A DNA stretch of 64,000 nt from Hyunsoonleella pacifica. Lineage in GTDB: Bacteria; Bacteroidota; Bacteroidia; Flavobacteriales; Flavobacteriaceae. Within the stretch, counting starts at the first letter, position 1; each line of letters opens with the position of its first letter. Below, piece after piece: positions 29,523 to 39,098 of this stretch. The position numbers and the translations under genes were made by a program. The notes beneath the pieces are model-generated. The model was not told the DNA's origin, searched no databases, and was given only the letters and a program-made list of their open reading frames with translations. Location of the stretch: contig NZ_SIRS01000007.1 in NCBI RefSeq assembly GCF_004310335.1, positions 173,719 through 237,718 of the forward strand, in the 5' to 3' direction.

Positions 29523-29993
29523 ATGGATTCGAATACAGACAGCAAAAATCAGGAAATTGTAAAAAGTGTATTTACTAGCTTTTTAGAAGAGAAGGGACAT
29601 AGAAAAACGCCCGAGCGTTATGCCATTCTTCAAGAAATATATGATAGTAATGAACATTTTGATATTGAGTCTCTTTACCTCAATATGAAAAACAAAAATT
29701 ACCGCGTTTCTCGCGCAACATTATACAACACCATAGAATTACTTTTAGAATGTAAATTGGTAAGAAAACATCAATTTGGACAAAACCAAGCGCATTACGA
29801 AAAGTCGTATTTTGATAGACAACACGACCATGTCATTTTAACAGATACGGGTGAGGTTATAGAATTTTGCGATCCAAGAATTCAATCTATTAAAAAAACT
29901 ATTGAAGAGGTTTTTAATATCGAAATTAATAACCACTCTTTATATTTCTACGGAAACAGAAAAACTTCAAAAACTAACGACGAGGACAACTAA
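29523..29993 (+). CDS. Fur-family transcriptional regulator
   Basis: A 156-aa metal-responsive repressor. The winged-helix domain ([43 protein letters not shown]) is followed by the dimerisation domain with the [20 protein letters not shown] signature, where His and Glu ligate metal. Only one Cys was noticed, so the CxxC structural zinc sites of some Fur proteins seem absent. Whether it senses iron, zinc or peroxide cannot be told. It precedes purA by 17 bp and may be cotranscribed with it. Confidence 0.9.
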   Translation: MDSNTDSKNQEIVKSVFTSFLEEKGHRKTPERYAILQEIYDSNEHFDIESLYLNMKNKNYRVSRATLYNTIELLLECKLVRKHQFGQNQAHYEKSYFDRQHDHVILTDTGEVIEFCDPRIQSIKKTIEEVFNIEINNHSLYFYGNRKTSKTNDEDN

Positions 29994-30010
29994 CTAATTT
30001 ACTTTTTAAA

Positions 30011-31285
30011 ATGGCAGTAGATTTACTACTAGGATTACAATGGGGAGACGAAGGCAAGGGAAAAATTGTTGACGTATTAACAAATAACTACAATATAATA
30101 GCACGTTTTCAAGGAGGACCAAATGCAGGACACACCTTAGTATTTAATGGCAGAAAACATGTATTACATACCATACCTTCCGGGATTTTTCATGATGATG
30201 CGGTTAATTTAGTTGGTAATGGTGTGGTAATAGATCCTGTAATTTTTAAAAGAGAGTTAGATAAACTTGAAGAACAAGATGTAGATTACAGAAAATCGTT
30301 GATAATTTCTAGAAAAGCTCATATCATCCTACCTACGCATCGTTTACTAGATGCCGCTAGTGAAGCTGCAAAAGGTAAAGCTAAAATAGGCTCTACCTTA
30401 AAAGGGATAGGACCTACATATATGGATAAAACAGGTAGAAATGGTATTCGTGTAGGCGATTTAGAGTTAGCCGATTGGAAAGAACGCTACCAAAGTCTAG
30501 CTGATAAGCACGAGTCTATGATTGACTATTATGATGCTTCTATTGAATACGACTTAAAAGAATTAGAAACTGAGTTTTTTGAAGCTATAGAAGTATTAAA
30601 ATCCTTAACCTTTATTGATTCTGAGGAATATGTTTATCAGGCTCAAAAAAGTGAAAAGTCAATCTTAGCTGAAGGTGCTCAAGGTTCTCTACTAGATATT
30701 GATTTTGGAACTTATCCTTTTGTAACATCAAGTAATACAACAGCAGCTGGTGCGTGTACAGGTTTGGGTGTTGCGCCTAACCAGATAGGAGAAGTATTTG
30801 GAATTTTTAAGGCCTACACAACCAGAGTTGGTTCTGGCCCCTTCCCTACAGAATTGTTTGATGAAGATGGTGCTACTATGGCGAAAGTGGGACATGAATT
30901 TGGTGCTACTACAGGTCGTCCAAGACGTTGTGGCTGGTTAGATTTAGTAGCGCTAAAATACGCATGCCAAGTAAATGGTGTTACACAACTAAACATGATG
31001 AAAGGCGATGTACTTTCTGGTTTTAAAACCCTTAAAGTATGTACAGCATATAACTATAAAGGCGAAGAAATTAAACATTTACCTTATAACATAGAACCAG
31101 AAAACGTTACTCCTGTATATACTGAATTTAAAGGATGGAGTGAAGATTTAACCACTATGACGGAGGCTTCACAATTTCCTAAGGAACTTAATAAATATAT
31201 TGATTTTCTAGAAAAAGAACTGGAGATTCCTATTACTATTGTATCTGTAGGACCTGATAGGAAACAGACTATTTTTAGGGATTAA
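30011..31285 (+). CDS. purA: Adenylosuccinate synthetase
   Basis: A 424-aa enzyme that makes adenylosuccinate from IMP, aspartate and GTP, the first committed step to AMP. Signatures are the P-loop-like LGLQWGDEGKGKIVD, GGPNAGHT, GIGPTYMDKTGRNGIRV, TTGRPRRCGWLD and VGPDRKQTI at the end. The family length is normal. A small palindromic terminator follows. Confidence 0.97.
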   Translation: MAVDLLLGLQWGDEGKGKIVDVLTNNYNIIARFQGGPNAGHTLVFNGRKHVLHTIPSGIFHDDAVNLVGNGVVIDPVIFKRELDKLEEQDVDYRKSLIISRKAHIILPTHRLLDAASEAAKGKAKIGSTLKGIGPTYMDKTGRNGIRVGDLELADWKERYQSLADKHESMIDYYDASIEYDLKELETEFFEAIEVLKSLTFIDSEEYVYQAQKSEKSILAEGAQGSLLDIDFGTYPFVTSSNTTAAGACTGLGVAPNQIGEVFGIFKAYTTRVGSGPFPTELFDEDGATMAKVGHEFGATTGRPRRCGWLDLVALKYACQVNGVTQLNMMKGDVLSGFKTLKVCTAYNYKGEEIKHLPYNIEPENVTPVYTEFKGWSEDLTTMTEASQFPKELNKYIDFLEKELEIPITIVSVGPDRKQTIFRD

Positions 31286-31289
31286 ACAT

Positions 31290-31308
31290 CTGACTTAAGT
31301 CAGTTTTT
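31290..31308 (+). terminator. Probable weak terminator after purA
   Basis: The palindrome CTGACTTAAGTCAG is followed by five T. The stem is short (5-6 bp). Confidence 0.5.
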
Positions 31309-31333
31309 GCTTTCATTTATTTTGTTAGATTTG
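31307..31333 (+). promoter_or_regulatory. Candidate promoter of the 526-aa gene
   Basis: TTG (31307-31309), a 16-bp spacer and TAGATTTG (31326-31333). The second box fits TAnnTTTG; the spacer is slightly short. Confidence 0.4.
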
Positions 31334-31358
31334 TAACCACCAAAAAATCTAAACATAA

Positions 31359-32939
31359 ATGAAAAAATCTCTCTTACTGCTTTTTTTTATCTCGATAAGC
31401 ACAATACTTTATTGTCAAGATGTTTCTATAACTAAAAGCGAAATATTTAAGGATAAGAAAAAAAACTCCCGATTGTCATTCACACTGGAAAGTGAAAATG
31501 GGGGCATAGTTACTATCAGATCATATTACGGAGGTATGATGCAAAAGCTTAAGGGCTACTATATCCAATGTTTTGATCAGGATTTAAACGAAATTAAAAC
31601 ATTAGACTACGAAGTTAAAAATAAGACCATTAAGAACGCTTTTTTAAAAAATGACAAACTTCACTTAATAGAAATTGAAGAGTTAAAGAAAGAAAAAGCT
31701 ATTGCCATTAATGTCTCTTCATCCAATATATCTACACTAGATTTCTCTACCGAAAATTTACTCAAATTCTCTGAGGAGAATATCAAAGAATATTTTGGAG
31801 TATTTCTATTTCCTTTTTTTATAAATAATGGATGGGGACAAATTGATGGCAATCACATGGGAGAAGTAATCTTTTCTTCAAATAATAAATTCTTCGCTAT
31901 TAATTTTGATATTAAAAACAAGGATCAAGAAACTCATAAAGTATTTGTTTTTAATGATGAATTCGAATTAGTTTTTGATAAGCTTATTACAAAAGACATA
32001 AAAGATAACCTATTTGAATACAACAGCTTTGAAGTTGACGATACTGATGGTACTATATACTTTTTAGGAAAATCATACGAAAAAGGTACTAAACGAGATA
32101 AAAAAGATGGTAAAGTAAATTATCATTTTGAGCTATATAAAGTCAGTGCAACAAATACAGAAAACACCAGCTTTAAAACGACAGGTAAGTTAATTGAATC
32201 TTTATATTTATTAAAAAACAATAATAGGTTAGTTTGCACTGGTTTCTTTGGTAATGAGAAAGAAAATAAAATTAATGGTGTTTGTATTTATGATTTAGAC
32301 CCTAACAGCCTTGAAATAAATTATAGTAAATTCAATAATTTCTCAGATAAATTTTTAAATGATAAATACGGAAACAAAAAGAATAAGAAAAAGCGCAAAA
32401 AAGATAAAGGCATAAAAAATATTGACTTTAAAGGCGTATACCTCATGGCTAATGGAGACATTGTAATTAATGCTGAAGAGTTTTTCATATCAACTTATAC
32501 AACTATGAATGCAAATGGGGGATGGAATACTTATACAGTATATCACTTTAACGATATAATGTCTATTCGATTAGACTCAGATGGGGATTTAAAATGGGCT
32601 AGAAATATTAATAAAGCACAAACTGGGTTTACCACAAGTTCTTTTACAACCCTTCCCATAGAAAATTCCACCTTCTTCTTTATCAACTGTTCAGACAATA
32701 TTACTAAACTAAATAATGGTAGAATAGCGTTTAGACAAACTTCGTCAAAAAAATCTAATCTTTACATCGTATCTGTTAATGAAGAAGGAAACTTTGATTA
32801 TAAGAAATTAATTGATGATAAAGACTCAAAAGTATACTATAAAGTAAATAACGGCATCGCTAATTTAAATAACCAAACGGTATTTCTTTTAGGAGAAAAA
32901 AAGAAAAATGGCAGGATTGTTAAACTAAAAGTAAATTAA
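31359..32939 (+). CDS. Secreted protein of unknown function
   Basis: A 526-aa protein with a signal peptide (~1-19, ending ILYCQ). No Cys follows at a lipobox spacing, so it is probably periplasmic or exported. It has no T9SS tail and no recognised domain. A very basic stretch (KNKKKRKKDKG, ~residues 340-355) interrupts an otherwise beta-rich sequence. Repeating motifs such as NNKFFAINFD, GTIYFLGK and NRLVCTGFFG suggest a propeller-like fold, which is an inference only. A strong terminator follows. Confidence 0.75.
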   Translation: MKKSLLLLFFISISTILYCQDVSITKSEIFKDKKKNSRLSFTLESENGGIVTIRSYYGGMMQKLKGYYIQCFDQDLNEIKTLDYEVKNKTIKNAFLKNDKLHLIEIEELKKEKAIAINVSSSNISTLDFSTENLLKFSEENIKEYFGVFLFPFFINNGWGQIDGNHMGEVIFSSNNKFFAINFDIKNKDQETHKVFVFNDEFELVFDKLITKDIKDNLFEYNSFEVDDTDGTIYFLGKSYEKGTKRDKKDGKVNYHFELYKVSATNTENTSFKTTGKLIESLYLLKNNNRLVCTGFFGNEKENKINGVCIYDLDPNSLEINYSKFNNFSDKFLNDKYGNKKNKKKRKKDKGIKNIDFKGVYLMANGDIVINAEEFFISTYTTMNANGGWNTYTVYHFNDIMSIRLDSDGDLKWARNINKAQTGFTTSSFTTLPIENSTFFFINCSDNITKLNNGRIAFRQTSSKKSNLYIVSVNEEGNFDYKKLIDDKDSKVYYKVNNGIANLNNQTVFLLGEKKKNGRIVKLKVN

Positions 32940-32957
32940 ACATAATAGATTTGTTGG

Positions 32958-32982
32958 AGACCGCTATAGCGGTCTTTTTTTT
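32958..32982 (+). terminator. Terminator of the 526-aa gene
   Basis: The palindrome AGACCGCTATAGCGGTCT (32958-32975) is followed by eight T. Confidence 0.9.
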
Positions 32983-32985
32983 ACA

Positions 32986-33729
32986 CTAGTACTCTAAACT
33001 AACCTCAATATGTTTAGTTTCAATTTTAGATATTAATTCAAGTTTTCCCTCTTGAAATAAATCATCCAGTATAATTAACTCTATATTTAAATTATCTGGC
33101 TTATAATTATTGTAATCCATAAATGTCATGCCATTTACAACTCTTTTATTGTAAGCTTCCCTAAATCTTATACCTCCGCCATTCACTGCGTAACTATAAG
33201 CTAAGTAATCTAATGCAAAATCATCTTTGGCTATCCAATATACAAATACGTCTTCAAAATCTTTCCCCCCACCCTCTTCATCAAAAGTTACTTCTATTTC
33301 ATAATACTGCTTTCCTTTTATTGTGGCTTCTCCCAACAATACTTTATTAGCTGCTGGCGCATTTAAACCATAAGGCAATTGGGCAAAATAATGCACACTA
33401 TTTACACTATTGGCATATTTAAACTTTTCGTCATCATTAAGTACAACCAAAGTATCATTAACATAACGTTTAAAACCATCGTTGGTCAATACATCCCTTA
33501 CAGCAAGTAAGCTATCTTTATATGTGCGCTCATATTCGTATATCCCCTTGTTTTTATAAGCTTTATATGTTTTATTTCTAAAACTAAAAGTAATAGTGCT
33601 GTTCTCACAATTCCCATTACAATGTTTAGCAATAGCATTGTTAATGATATCTTGAGCGGTTAATACTTTTTTAGATGCGTTGCAGGCGTATAAAAAACTA
33701 ACAAAAACAAAAATGTAGAATAATTTCAT
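32986..33729 (-). CDS. Lipoprotein, probably DUF6503 family
   Basis: A 247-aa protein with a lipoprotein signal peptide (Cys16 in LYACNAS). A motif early in the mature part (HCNGNCENSTITFSFRNKTY) and later stretches (FAQLPYGLNAPAA, YWIAKDDFALDYLAYSY) resemble the flavobacterial DUF6503 family as I remember it; the function is unknown. It follows the antiporter gene by 13 bp on the same strand and is probably cotranscribed. Confidence 0.75.
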   Translation of the reverse strand: MKLFYIFVFVSFLYACNASKKVLTAQDIINNAIAKHCNGNCENSTITFSFRNKTYKAYKNKGIYEYERTYKDSLLAVRDVLTNDGFKRYVNDTLVVLNDDEKFKYANSVNSVHYFAQLPYGLNAPAANKVLLGEATIKGKQYYEIEVTFDEEGGGKDFEDVFVYWIAKDDFALDYLAYSYAVNGGGIRFREAYNKRVVNGMTFMDYNNYKPDNLNIELIILDDLFQEGKLELISKIETKHIEVSLEY

Positions 33730-33742
33730 TGAAATTTAATGT

Positions 33743-34684
33743 TTAAGTTGTATAAACAAAAACCATAAAAACACTATAAGCCAGTACTAAAAAAAAGCCT
33801 TTAAACCTGCTTATTTGCATTTGCTTAGGGATAAAAATAAGAGGAATCAGTACCGCCGCAAAGCCTAGCATCCAAAAAATATCGTTAGTTAGAATTCGGG
33901 GGTCTGTAACTTCAATTGGCTTTACAAGTGATGTCAAACCCAAAACCGATGCTATATTAAAAATATTAGATCCAATTAAATTACCCAGAGAAATAGCTTT
34001 TTCTTGTTTAGCAGCAGCAATTATCGATGCTGCTAACTCTGGTACACTAGTACCTATGGCTATTAAAGATACGCCTATTACAGCTTCACTAACGCCTACT
34101 GAGCGTGCTATTTCCCTAGAACCATCCACAAGCCATTCGCTACCAAAATACAATGCTACTGCTCCTATCAACAACCAAACAATAATTTTAAAATTTGAAA
34201 CTGTAGCCAATGTATCATCCACCTCATCTGGTATGGAGTCCTTTTTTGCATGTTTAATTAATACCACTATAAAGAGTATTAATCCTGAAAATAAGCAAGC
34301 GCCTTCAATAGCGGTTAATACATTATCGTTTTTCAAAAAGTAGTAAAGCATAATGGAAAATACCATCATTACTGGCCAATTTAACTTGTAAAATGATCTG
34401 TCTACGATAATTGGACCAACTAATGTAGTAACACCCAATACCAAACCTATATTTGCGATATTTGACCCTACCACGTTATTAATGGCTATGGCAGGAGAAC
34501 CAGTAAATGCAGCTTGTAAACTTACTAATAACTCTGGCGCAGAAGTGGCGAATGATACTACTGTCATACCAATAACCATTTTTGATATATTAAATTTAAA
34601 GGAAAGTGCAACTGAGGAACGCACCAAATATTCCCCGCCTATTACCAACAAAACAAAACCAAGAACAACCCAAAGGACACTCAT
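33743..34684 (-). CDS. Calcium/sodium antiporter of the CaCA family (YrbG-like)
   Basis: A 313-aa membrane protein made of two inverted halves of five membrane segments each. Each half carries an alpha repeat: GMTVVSFATSAPELLVS with NNVVGSNIANIGLVLG in the first, and GVSLIAIGTSVPELAASI with GNLIGSNIFNIASVLG in the second. These Glu, Asn and Ser residues form the ion sites in the family. It exchanges sodium (or protons) for calcium at the inner membrane. Confidence 0.93.
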   Translation of the reverse strand: MSVLWVVLGFVLLVIGGEYLVRSSVALSFKFNISKMVIGMTVVSFATSAPELLVSLQAAFTGSPAIAINNVVGSNIANIGLVLGVTTLVGPIIVDRSFYKLNWPVMMVFSIMLYYFLKNDNVLTAIEGACLFSGLILFIVVLIKHAKKDSIPDEVDDTLATVSNFKIIVWLLIGAVALYFGSEWLVDGSREIARSVGVSEAVIGVSLIAIGTSVPELAASIIAAAKQEKAISLGNLIGSNIFNIASVLGLTSLVKPIEVTDPRILTNDIFWMLGFAAVLIPLIFIPKQMQISRFKGFFLVLAYSVFMVFVYTT

Positions 34685-35133
34685 AAACTTTTTTTGCGAA
34701 GATAAATTAAAGTTTGAAGACCTCAGAACTTAACAAAACTTATTAACTAACAATATTGGCAATTCATAAAATTATGATAAATACCTGTTACCTCATCAAA
34801 GCGTTAAGAAAGCGACAATTTTTATTAAATTCTCAAAACAAAAAAGATAAAACTATATAAAAACAAAGATTTCAAGATAAAATTCCCCTTGGTTTTAAAA
34901 ATACGCTCTCAAAAACCCCTACAATTATTACAAAATGAAACAAAATTTAAAATAAAAATTTCATTTTAATACATATTTAAAGAGAGTCACATAAATATTG
35001 AAATCAATATTATTTTTTTACTTACAAATCACTATTCAAATTCATCGATTTTTATAAAAACACTTGGTACAGATTAAGGCTATATATATATTGAGAAAAC
35101 ATTGATAACTATTAACCTTAAAAACCAAATAAA

Positions 35134-35193
35134 ATGATAACTCTTGCCAAATTTTTAGTTGATGTAATACTATTAATTATTTCTAGTATTTAA
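35134..35193 (+). CDS. Possible 19-aa hydrophobic micropeptide
   Basis: The ORF reads MITLAKFLVDVILLIISSI and stops at TAA 35191-35193. It sits in an otherwise gene-free ~890-bp region and is followed 11 bp later by a perfect hairpin and T-rich run, so it has the shape of a small transcription unit. Inside it, AATACTA (35166-35172) can pair with TAGTATT (35184-35190). Size and composition recall type I toxin peptides such as Ibs, but this is an analogy only. It could equally be a structured non-coding RNA or chance. Confidence 0.35.
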   Translation: MITLAKFLVDVILLIISSI

Positions 35194-35203
35194 CTTAAAA
35201 AAA

Positions 35204-35240
35204 GTAAAACTTAGTCTAGAATAAGTTTTACTATTTTTGT
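35204..35240 (+). terminator. Hairpin after the 19-codon ORF
   Basis: GTAAAACTTA (35204-35213) pairs perfectly with 35222-35231 around an 8-nt loop and is followed by TATTTTTG. The T-rich tail doubles as the -7 box of the next small gene. Confidence 0.6.
35232..35239 (+). promoter_or_regulatory. -7 box of the 50-aa gene
   Basis: TATTTTTG matches TAnnTTTG and lies 17 bp before the ATG at 35257. Confidence 0.5.
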
Positions 35241-35256
35241 TTTACAACAGTTTTAA

Positions 35257-35409
35257 ATGAAAAAGCAAGTTTTTAAATTTTTAGCAAAGGTTAATAAAGC
35301 GATTCTTCCTAGTTATTCCAAAAGCAAACTAGATTTAGCTAAAGCCAATAAACTACAATTGGCTATAATTGGTTGGCGTTGGTTTGTCACTAAAAATGCG
35401 TTGGGTTAA
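35257..35409 (+). CDS. Conserved 50-aa basic protein of unknown function
   Basis: The ORF starts at ATG 35257 and encodes 50 residues, opening MKKQVFKFLAKVNKAILPSY and ending WRWFVTKNALG. I recall similar ~50-aa proteins (KINK.ILPSY, LDL.KA.K.Q.A..WR..VTKN.L) in many Flavobacteria, sometimes mislabelled as SsrA-binding protein. It is strongly basic with an amphipathic helix, which hints at nucleic-acid or ribosome binding, without proof. A -7 box lies just upstream. Confidence 0.75.
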   Translation: MKKQVFKFLAKVNKAILPSYSKSKLDLAKANKLQLAIIGWRWFVTKNALG

Positions 35410-35574
35410 TAAAACGCAACTAAAGACTATGAACATTTGGAACACAAGTATTATTTGTGAACTATTTTAAAGATAAACGCCTTATCAAAATTGTCTAACC
35501 ACTAATATAAATAACATTAATTTTAATACTAAAAAAAATACTAACGAAATAGATAACGTTAATTATTCCATACA

Positions 35575-36870
35575 TCAACGTTTTAAAACATTTCTAAACT
35601 GATAAAACAAGCGTTCTATTAACCGTAAATCCTCGGTAATGATTTCTGCTGAACCAGACATTTCCTGTTTAAAATCAATGTCCTTATTATAAGTAGTGAT
35701 TAGCTTTTTAGGTAATTCCACATCAATAATATAAAAACCTTCTTTATTTGGGATTAGAGATATATTTTTCACAATGCCTTTTAGTACACCAAACTCGGTA
35801 TCTGGGTAATTTTCTAGTTTGATATTAACCGTTTGCCCAACCTTTATCTTTCCTGAGTTTTGCGTTGGTGCTTTCAATTTTGCTATAAATAACGAACTCT
35901 GAGCAGGAATAATAGTAAACACCAAATCGCTTTGGTTTACAGTTTGATTTACATTCCAATAATTTAAAAAGGATACCTTACCATTTATATCAGACCTTAA
36001 CACATATTGGTATTCCCAATCTTTAATGGCTTTCTTTAATTGGTTATAGGATTGTATGACTTGTTTAAGTAATGTCATTTCTTCCTTAACCCGATTGATT
36101 TCTGTACCTCTAGAATTTTTGTGCGCATTACTTAGGTTTTCTTTAATCTGAGAAATAGAGGACTCAAAACTTTGATAGTTTCGTTTTGCTTGGGCATACT
36201 CCAATTGCTTGTTCTCATAAGTCTGCTCTGAAATAATACCTTTTTCAAAAAGTGTTTCGTTGCGTTTTAAATCTTTGGCTTTAAACTCCATTTCAATGGC
36301 ATTTATCTCTTTTTGGGATTGCAGGTTTTTTAATCTCCTATTGAGTTCAGCAATGGAGTACTTATTAGCCAGAGCATCATTAGAAAAGGGCTTAAGTTCT
36401 CTATTTAGTTTATATTGTATATAACTGTTTTCAAAAAGTGCATATGGAGCATCTATATCACCTAAAAATAATACAGGCATGTTATCTAAAGGAAACTGAA
36501 ATGCTTTGGCATCAACAATTAAGGTGTCAATAATGCTCTTTAGGAGAAATACATCCTTGTAATCGGCAGTATTCTCAATAATAGCAAGGGGTTGATTGAC
36601 GTTTACGGTAGCATTATCTTTTACAAGAACAGCAGTAAGCTTTCCTGTAACTCTTGCATATTCTTTTTGCGGTGGTATTTGCGTTGTAACTAAGGCTTCA
36701 GAGGGAATAATGTCGGGATATTTAACCAACCAAAAGATAAGTAACAATAAAAGAATCAAAAGAAAACAGATTGTACTGCCCCAACGTATCACCCAATTAG
36801 GTACTTTAGTAAGGATGTCCTGTACTTCCTCACTGCGCAATTCAATGTTTTTTAAGCTATTATCCGCCAT
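35575..36870 (-). CDS. HlyD-family periplasmic adaptor of the peptide exporter
   Basis: A 431-aa membrane fusion protein. A cytoplasmic N-terminus of ~30 residues and one membrane segment (ICFLLILLLLLIFWLV, ~35-50) are followed by a lipoyl half (ARVTGKLTAVLVKDNATVNVNQPL), a long coiled-coil hairpin (~160-290) and the second lipoyl/beta-barrel part (VSFLNYW, GKIKVGQTVNIKLENYPDTEFG). It bridges an inner-membrane ABC exporter to an outer-membrane TolC-type channel. The gene directly abuts the C39 exporter gene upstream, so the two form a unit. Confidence 0.9.
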   Translation of the reverse strand: MADNSLKNIELRSEEVQDILTKVPNWVIRWGSTICFLLILLLLLIFWLVKYPDIIPSEALVTTQIPPQKEYARVTGKLTAVLVKDNATVNVNQPLAIIENTADYKDVFLLKSIIDTLIVDAKAFQFPLDNMPVLFLGDIDAPYALFENSYIQYKLNRELKPFSNDALANKYSIAELNRRLKNLQSQKEINAIEMEFKAKDLKRNETLFEKGIISEQTYENKQLEYAQAKRNYQSFESSISQIKENLSNAHKNSRGTEINRVKEEMTLLKQVIQSYNQLKKAIKDWEYQYVLRSDINGKVSFLNYWNVNQTVNQSDLVFTIIPAQSSLFIAKLKAPTQNSGKIKVGQTVNIKLENYPDTEFGVLKGIVKNISLIPNKEGFYIIDVELPKKLITTYNKDIDFKQEMSGSAEIITEDLRLIERLFYQFRNVLKR

Positions 36871-39057
36871 TTAATTTCCTAGTTCCAATTGATTCTTTAC
36901 CAAATTATAATACTCTCCTTTTTTCGCAACTAATGCCTTATGATGACCTACCTCGGCAATTTGTCCGTTGTCTATCACGACAATCTGGTCAGCATCTTTT
37001 ACAGTACTTAAACGATGTGCAATAACAACCACGGTTTTATTCTTAAAAAATGTATTTAGCTTTTCCATGATTACCCTTTCGTTATTGGTATCCAGTGCAC
37101 TGGTAGCTTCATCAAAAAATAAAAATTTAGGATTTTTGTATACTGCTCTTGCAATTAAAAGACGTTGCTTTTGTCCAGTACTTAAACCTATACCTTCCAT
37201 ACCTATTTTAGTATTGTAGCTTAAAGGCAGTGATTCAATATAGTCTTTAATATTGGCTATATCTACAGCGTGCGCCAGTTTAGTTTTATCTATAACATCC
37301 TCACCAACGGCAATGTTATTCGCTATAGTGTCGCTAAAAATATAACCCTCTTGCATTACCACACCACATTTCTCTCGCCAATGCTTATGGGAGATGTGTT
37401 TTAGATCGTTCTGACCAATTATAATTTTTCCCTGATTAGGTTCATAAAATTTCAATAATAATTTCATTAAGGTTGTCTTGCCACTTCCACTCACTCCAAC
37501 AATAGCCGTAATCTTATTAGCAGGGATTTCTAGATCAATTTTATTTAGCACTACTTGGTCAGAGCCAGAATACCTAAATGACACATCCATTATATTGAAG
37601 TTGATACCTTTCGGGATTTCATTTATTCTATTGTCAAATTCTTTTTCCTCATCTTCTTTTTGATGTATTTCCGATAAACGCTCTAGAGAAATTTTAGCAT
37701 CTTGAATTTCCTTAATAAAATCTATGAGTTGGACTATAGGAGAATTTAATTGCCCCACTATGTAGCTTATTGCTAACATCATACCCAGGGTAATTTCTCC
37801 ATCAATTACCAATTTAGCAGATAGTATGGTAATTAAAATATTTTTTAATTCGTTAAAAAAGTTAGATCCAACACTTTGGTATTGTTCCAATTTTAGGCCA
37901 TCTATAGAAACCTTAAATAATCTTGCTTGGATATTCTCCCACCCCCAACGTTTTTGTTTTTCAGCATTGTGGAGTTTAATTTCTTGCATGCCACTGATAA
38001 GTTCAATAACCCTGCTTTGTTCTTGGCTTACCTCAGAAAATCGTTTATAATCTAAATTGGCTCGCTTCTTTAGAAAAATACTAATCCATAAGAAATAGAG
38101 AACACTCCCTATAATAAAAACACCAAAAATCTGAAGATTATAATACAGTAGTACTAAACTGAACAAAATCAGATTAAATGTTGAAAAAAGGACACTCAAA
38201 GATGACGTAGTTAATACCTGTTCAATGCGTCTGTGGTCGTTTATACGCTGAAGAATATCCCCAGTCATTCTTGAATCAAAGAATGCTATTGGTAGATTCA
38301 TTAGTTTTATAAAAAAATCAGAAACCAACGAGATATTTATTCGAGTACTCAAATGCAGTAAAATCCAACTTCTAATTACTTCTATTGAAGTTCTTCCGAT
38401 AAAAAGAGCTAATTGTGCAAAAAGAATTAGATAAACAAAGTGAATATCCTGATTCTTTATACCTACATCAACAATACTTTGTGTTAAAAAAGGAAATACC
38501 AGTTGTAAAGCACTAGCTGCTATTAGACCAATTACCAACTGCCAAATAAACTTTTTATACTTCAGAATATATTTAGAAAGAAATAAAAAGCCAAGTTTAT
38601 TATCTTTATCAGTATAACAAATTTCATAAAATGCAGGTGTAGTTTCCAAAAGTAAAACTACTCCTTCTTCTGTTTTATCATTAGCATTATTTCCAATCCA
38701 ACATTTCAAGAACTCCTCTTTTGAGTATTTTAACAAACCATGTGCAGGATCTGAGACATAAAAAACACCTTTTACTATTTTATACAGGACCACAAAATGT
38801 TTTTTATTCCAATGTAAGATACAAGGTAAAGGCGCTACAAGTAATTTTTCTAGTGAAATTTTAACCCCAATAGAACGGAAGCCTAATTGCTCTGAAGCCT
38901 CTGCCAAACCGTGTAAACTAGAACCTAATCGCGTAGTCTCTGTAAGATTACGTAGTTGTTGAAGAGGTATCGTTTTATTATAAAATTTGGCAATAATTTT
39001 TAAGCATGTAGGACCACAGTCTTTTAAATCATATTGTTTGTAATGAGGAAATTTCAT
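36871..39057 (-). CDS. Bacteriocin-type ABC exporter with C39 peptidase domain (PCAT 1)
   Basis: A 728-aa exporter that both cuts and transports double-glycine peptides. The C39 peptidase domain (~1-135) has the catalytic Cys14 (DLKDCGPTCL), oxyanion Gln8, a His in KKHFVVLYK and an Asp in VSDPAHG. Six membrane segments follow (~165-440). The ATPase domain holds Walker A GVSGSGKTTL, signature LSTGQKQRLLIARA, Walker B FLFFDEATSALD and the H-loop AHRLS. All catalytic residues are present. It shares the operon with a second, different PCAT (39174..41336). Confidence 0.95.
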   Translation of the reverse strand: MKFPHYKQYDLKDCGPTCLKIIAKFYNKTIPLQQLRNLTETTRLGSSLHGLAEASEQLGFRSIGVKISLEKLLVAPLPCILHWNKKHFVVLYKIVKGVFYVSDPAHGLLKYSKEEFLKCWIGNNANDKTEEGVVLLLETTPAFYEICYTDKDNKLGFLFLSKYILKYKKFIWQLVIGLIAASALQLVFPFLTQSIVDVGIKNQDIHFVYLILFAQLALFIGRTSIEVIRSWILLHLSTRINISLVSDFFIKLMNLPIAFFDSRMTGDILQRINDHRRIEQVLTTSSLSVLFSTFNLILFSLVLLYYNLQIFGVFIIGSVLYFLWISIFLKKRANLDYKRFSEVSQEQSRVIELISGMQEIKLHNAEKQKRWGWENIQARLFKVSIDGLKLEQYQSVGSNFFNELKNILITILSAKLVIDGEITLGMMLAISYIVGQLNSPIVQLIDFIKEIQDAKISLERLSEIHQKEDEEKEFDNRINEIPKGINFNIMDVSFRYSGSDQVVLNKIDLEIPANKITAIVGVSGSGKTTLMKLLLKFYEPNQGKIIIGQNDLKHISHKHWREKCGVVMQEGYIFSDTIANNIAVGEDVIDKTKLAHAVDIANIKDYIESLPLSYNTKIGMEGIGLSTGQKQRLLIARAVYKNPKFLFFDEATSALDTNNERVIMEKLNTFFKNKTVVVIAHRLSTVKDADQIVVIDNGQIAEVGHHKALVAKKGEYYNLVKNQLELGN

Positions 39058-39098
39058 TCTAGTTAGAATCTAAAAAAGTATCAAATGTAATTTTTTTC

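Noticed and set aside
35430-35471. Thirteen-codon ORF after the 50-aa gene.
   Set aside because: It is too short, with no flanking signals.
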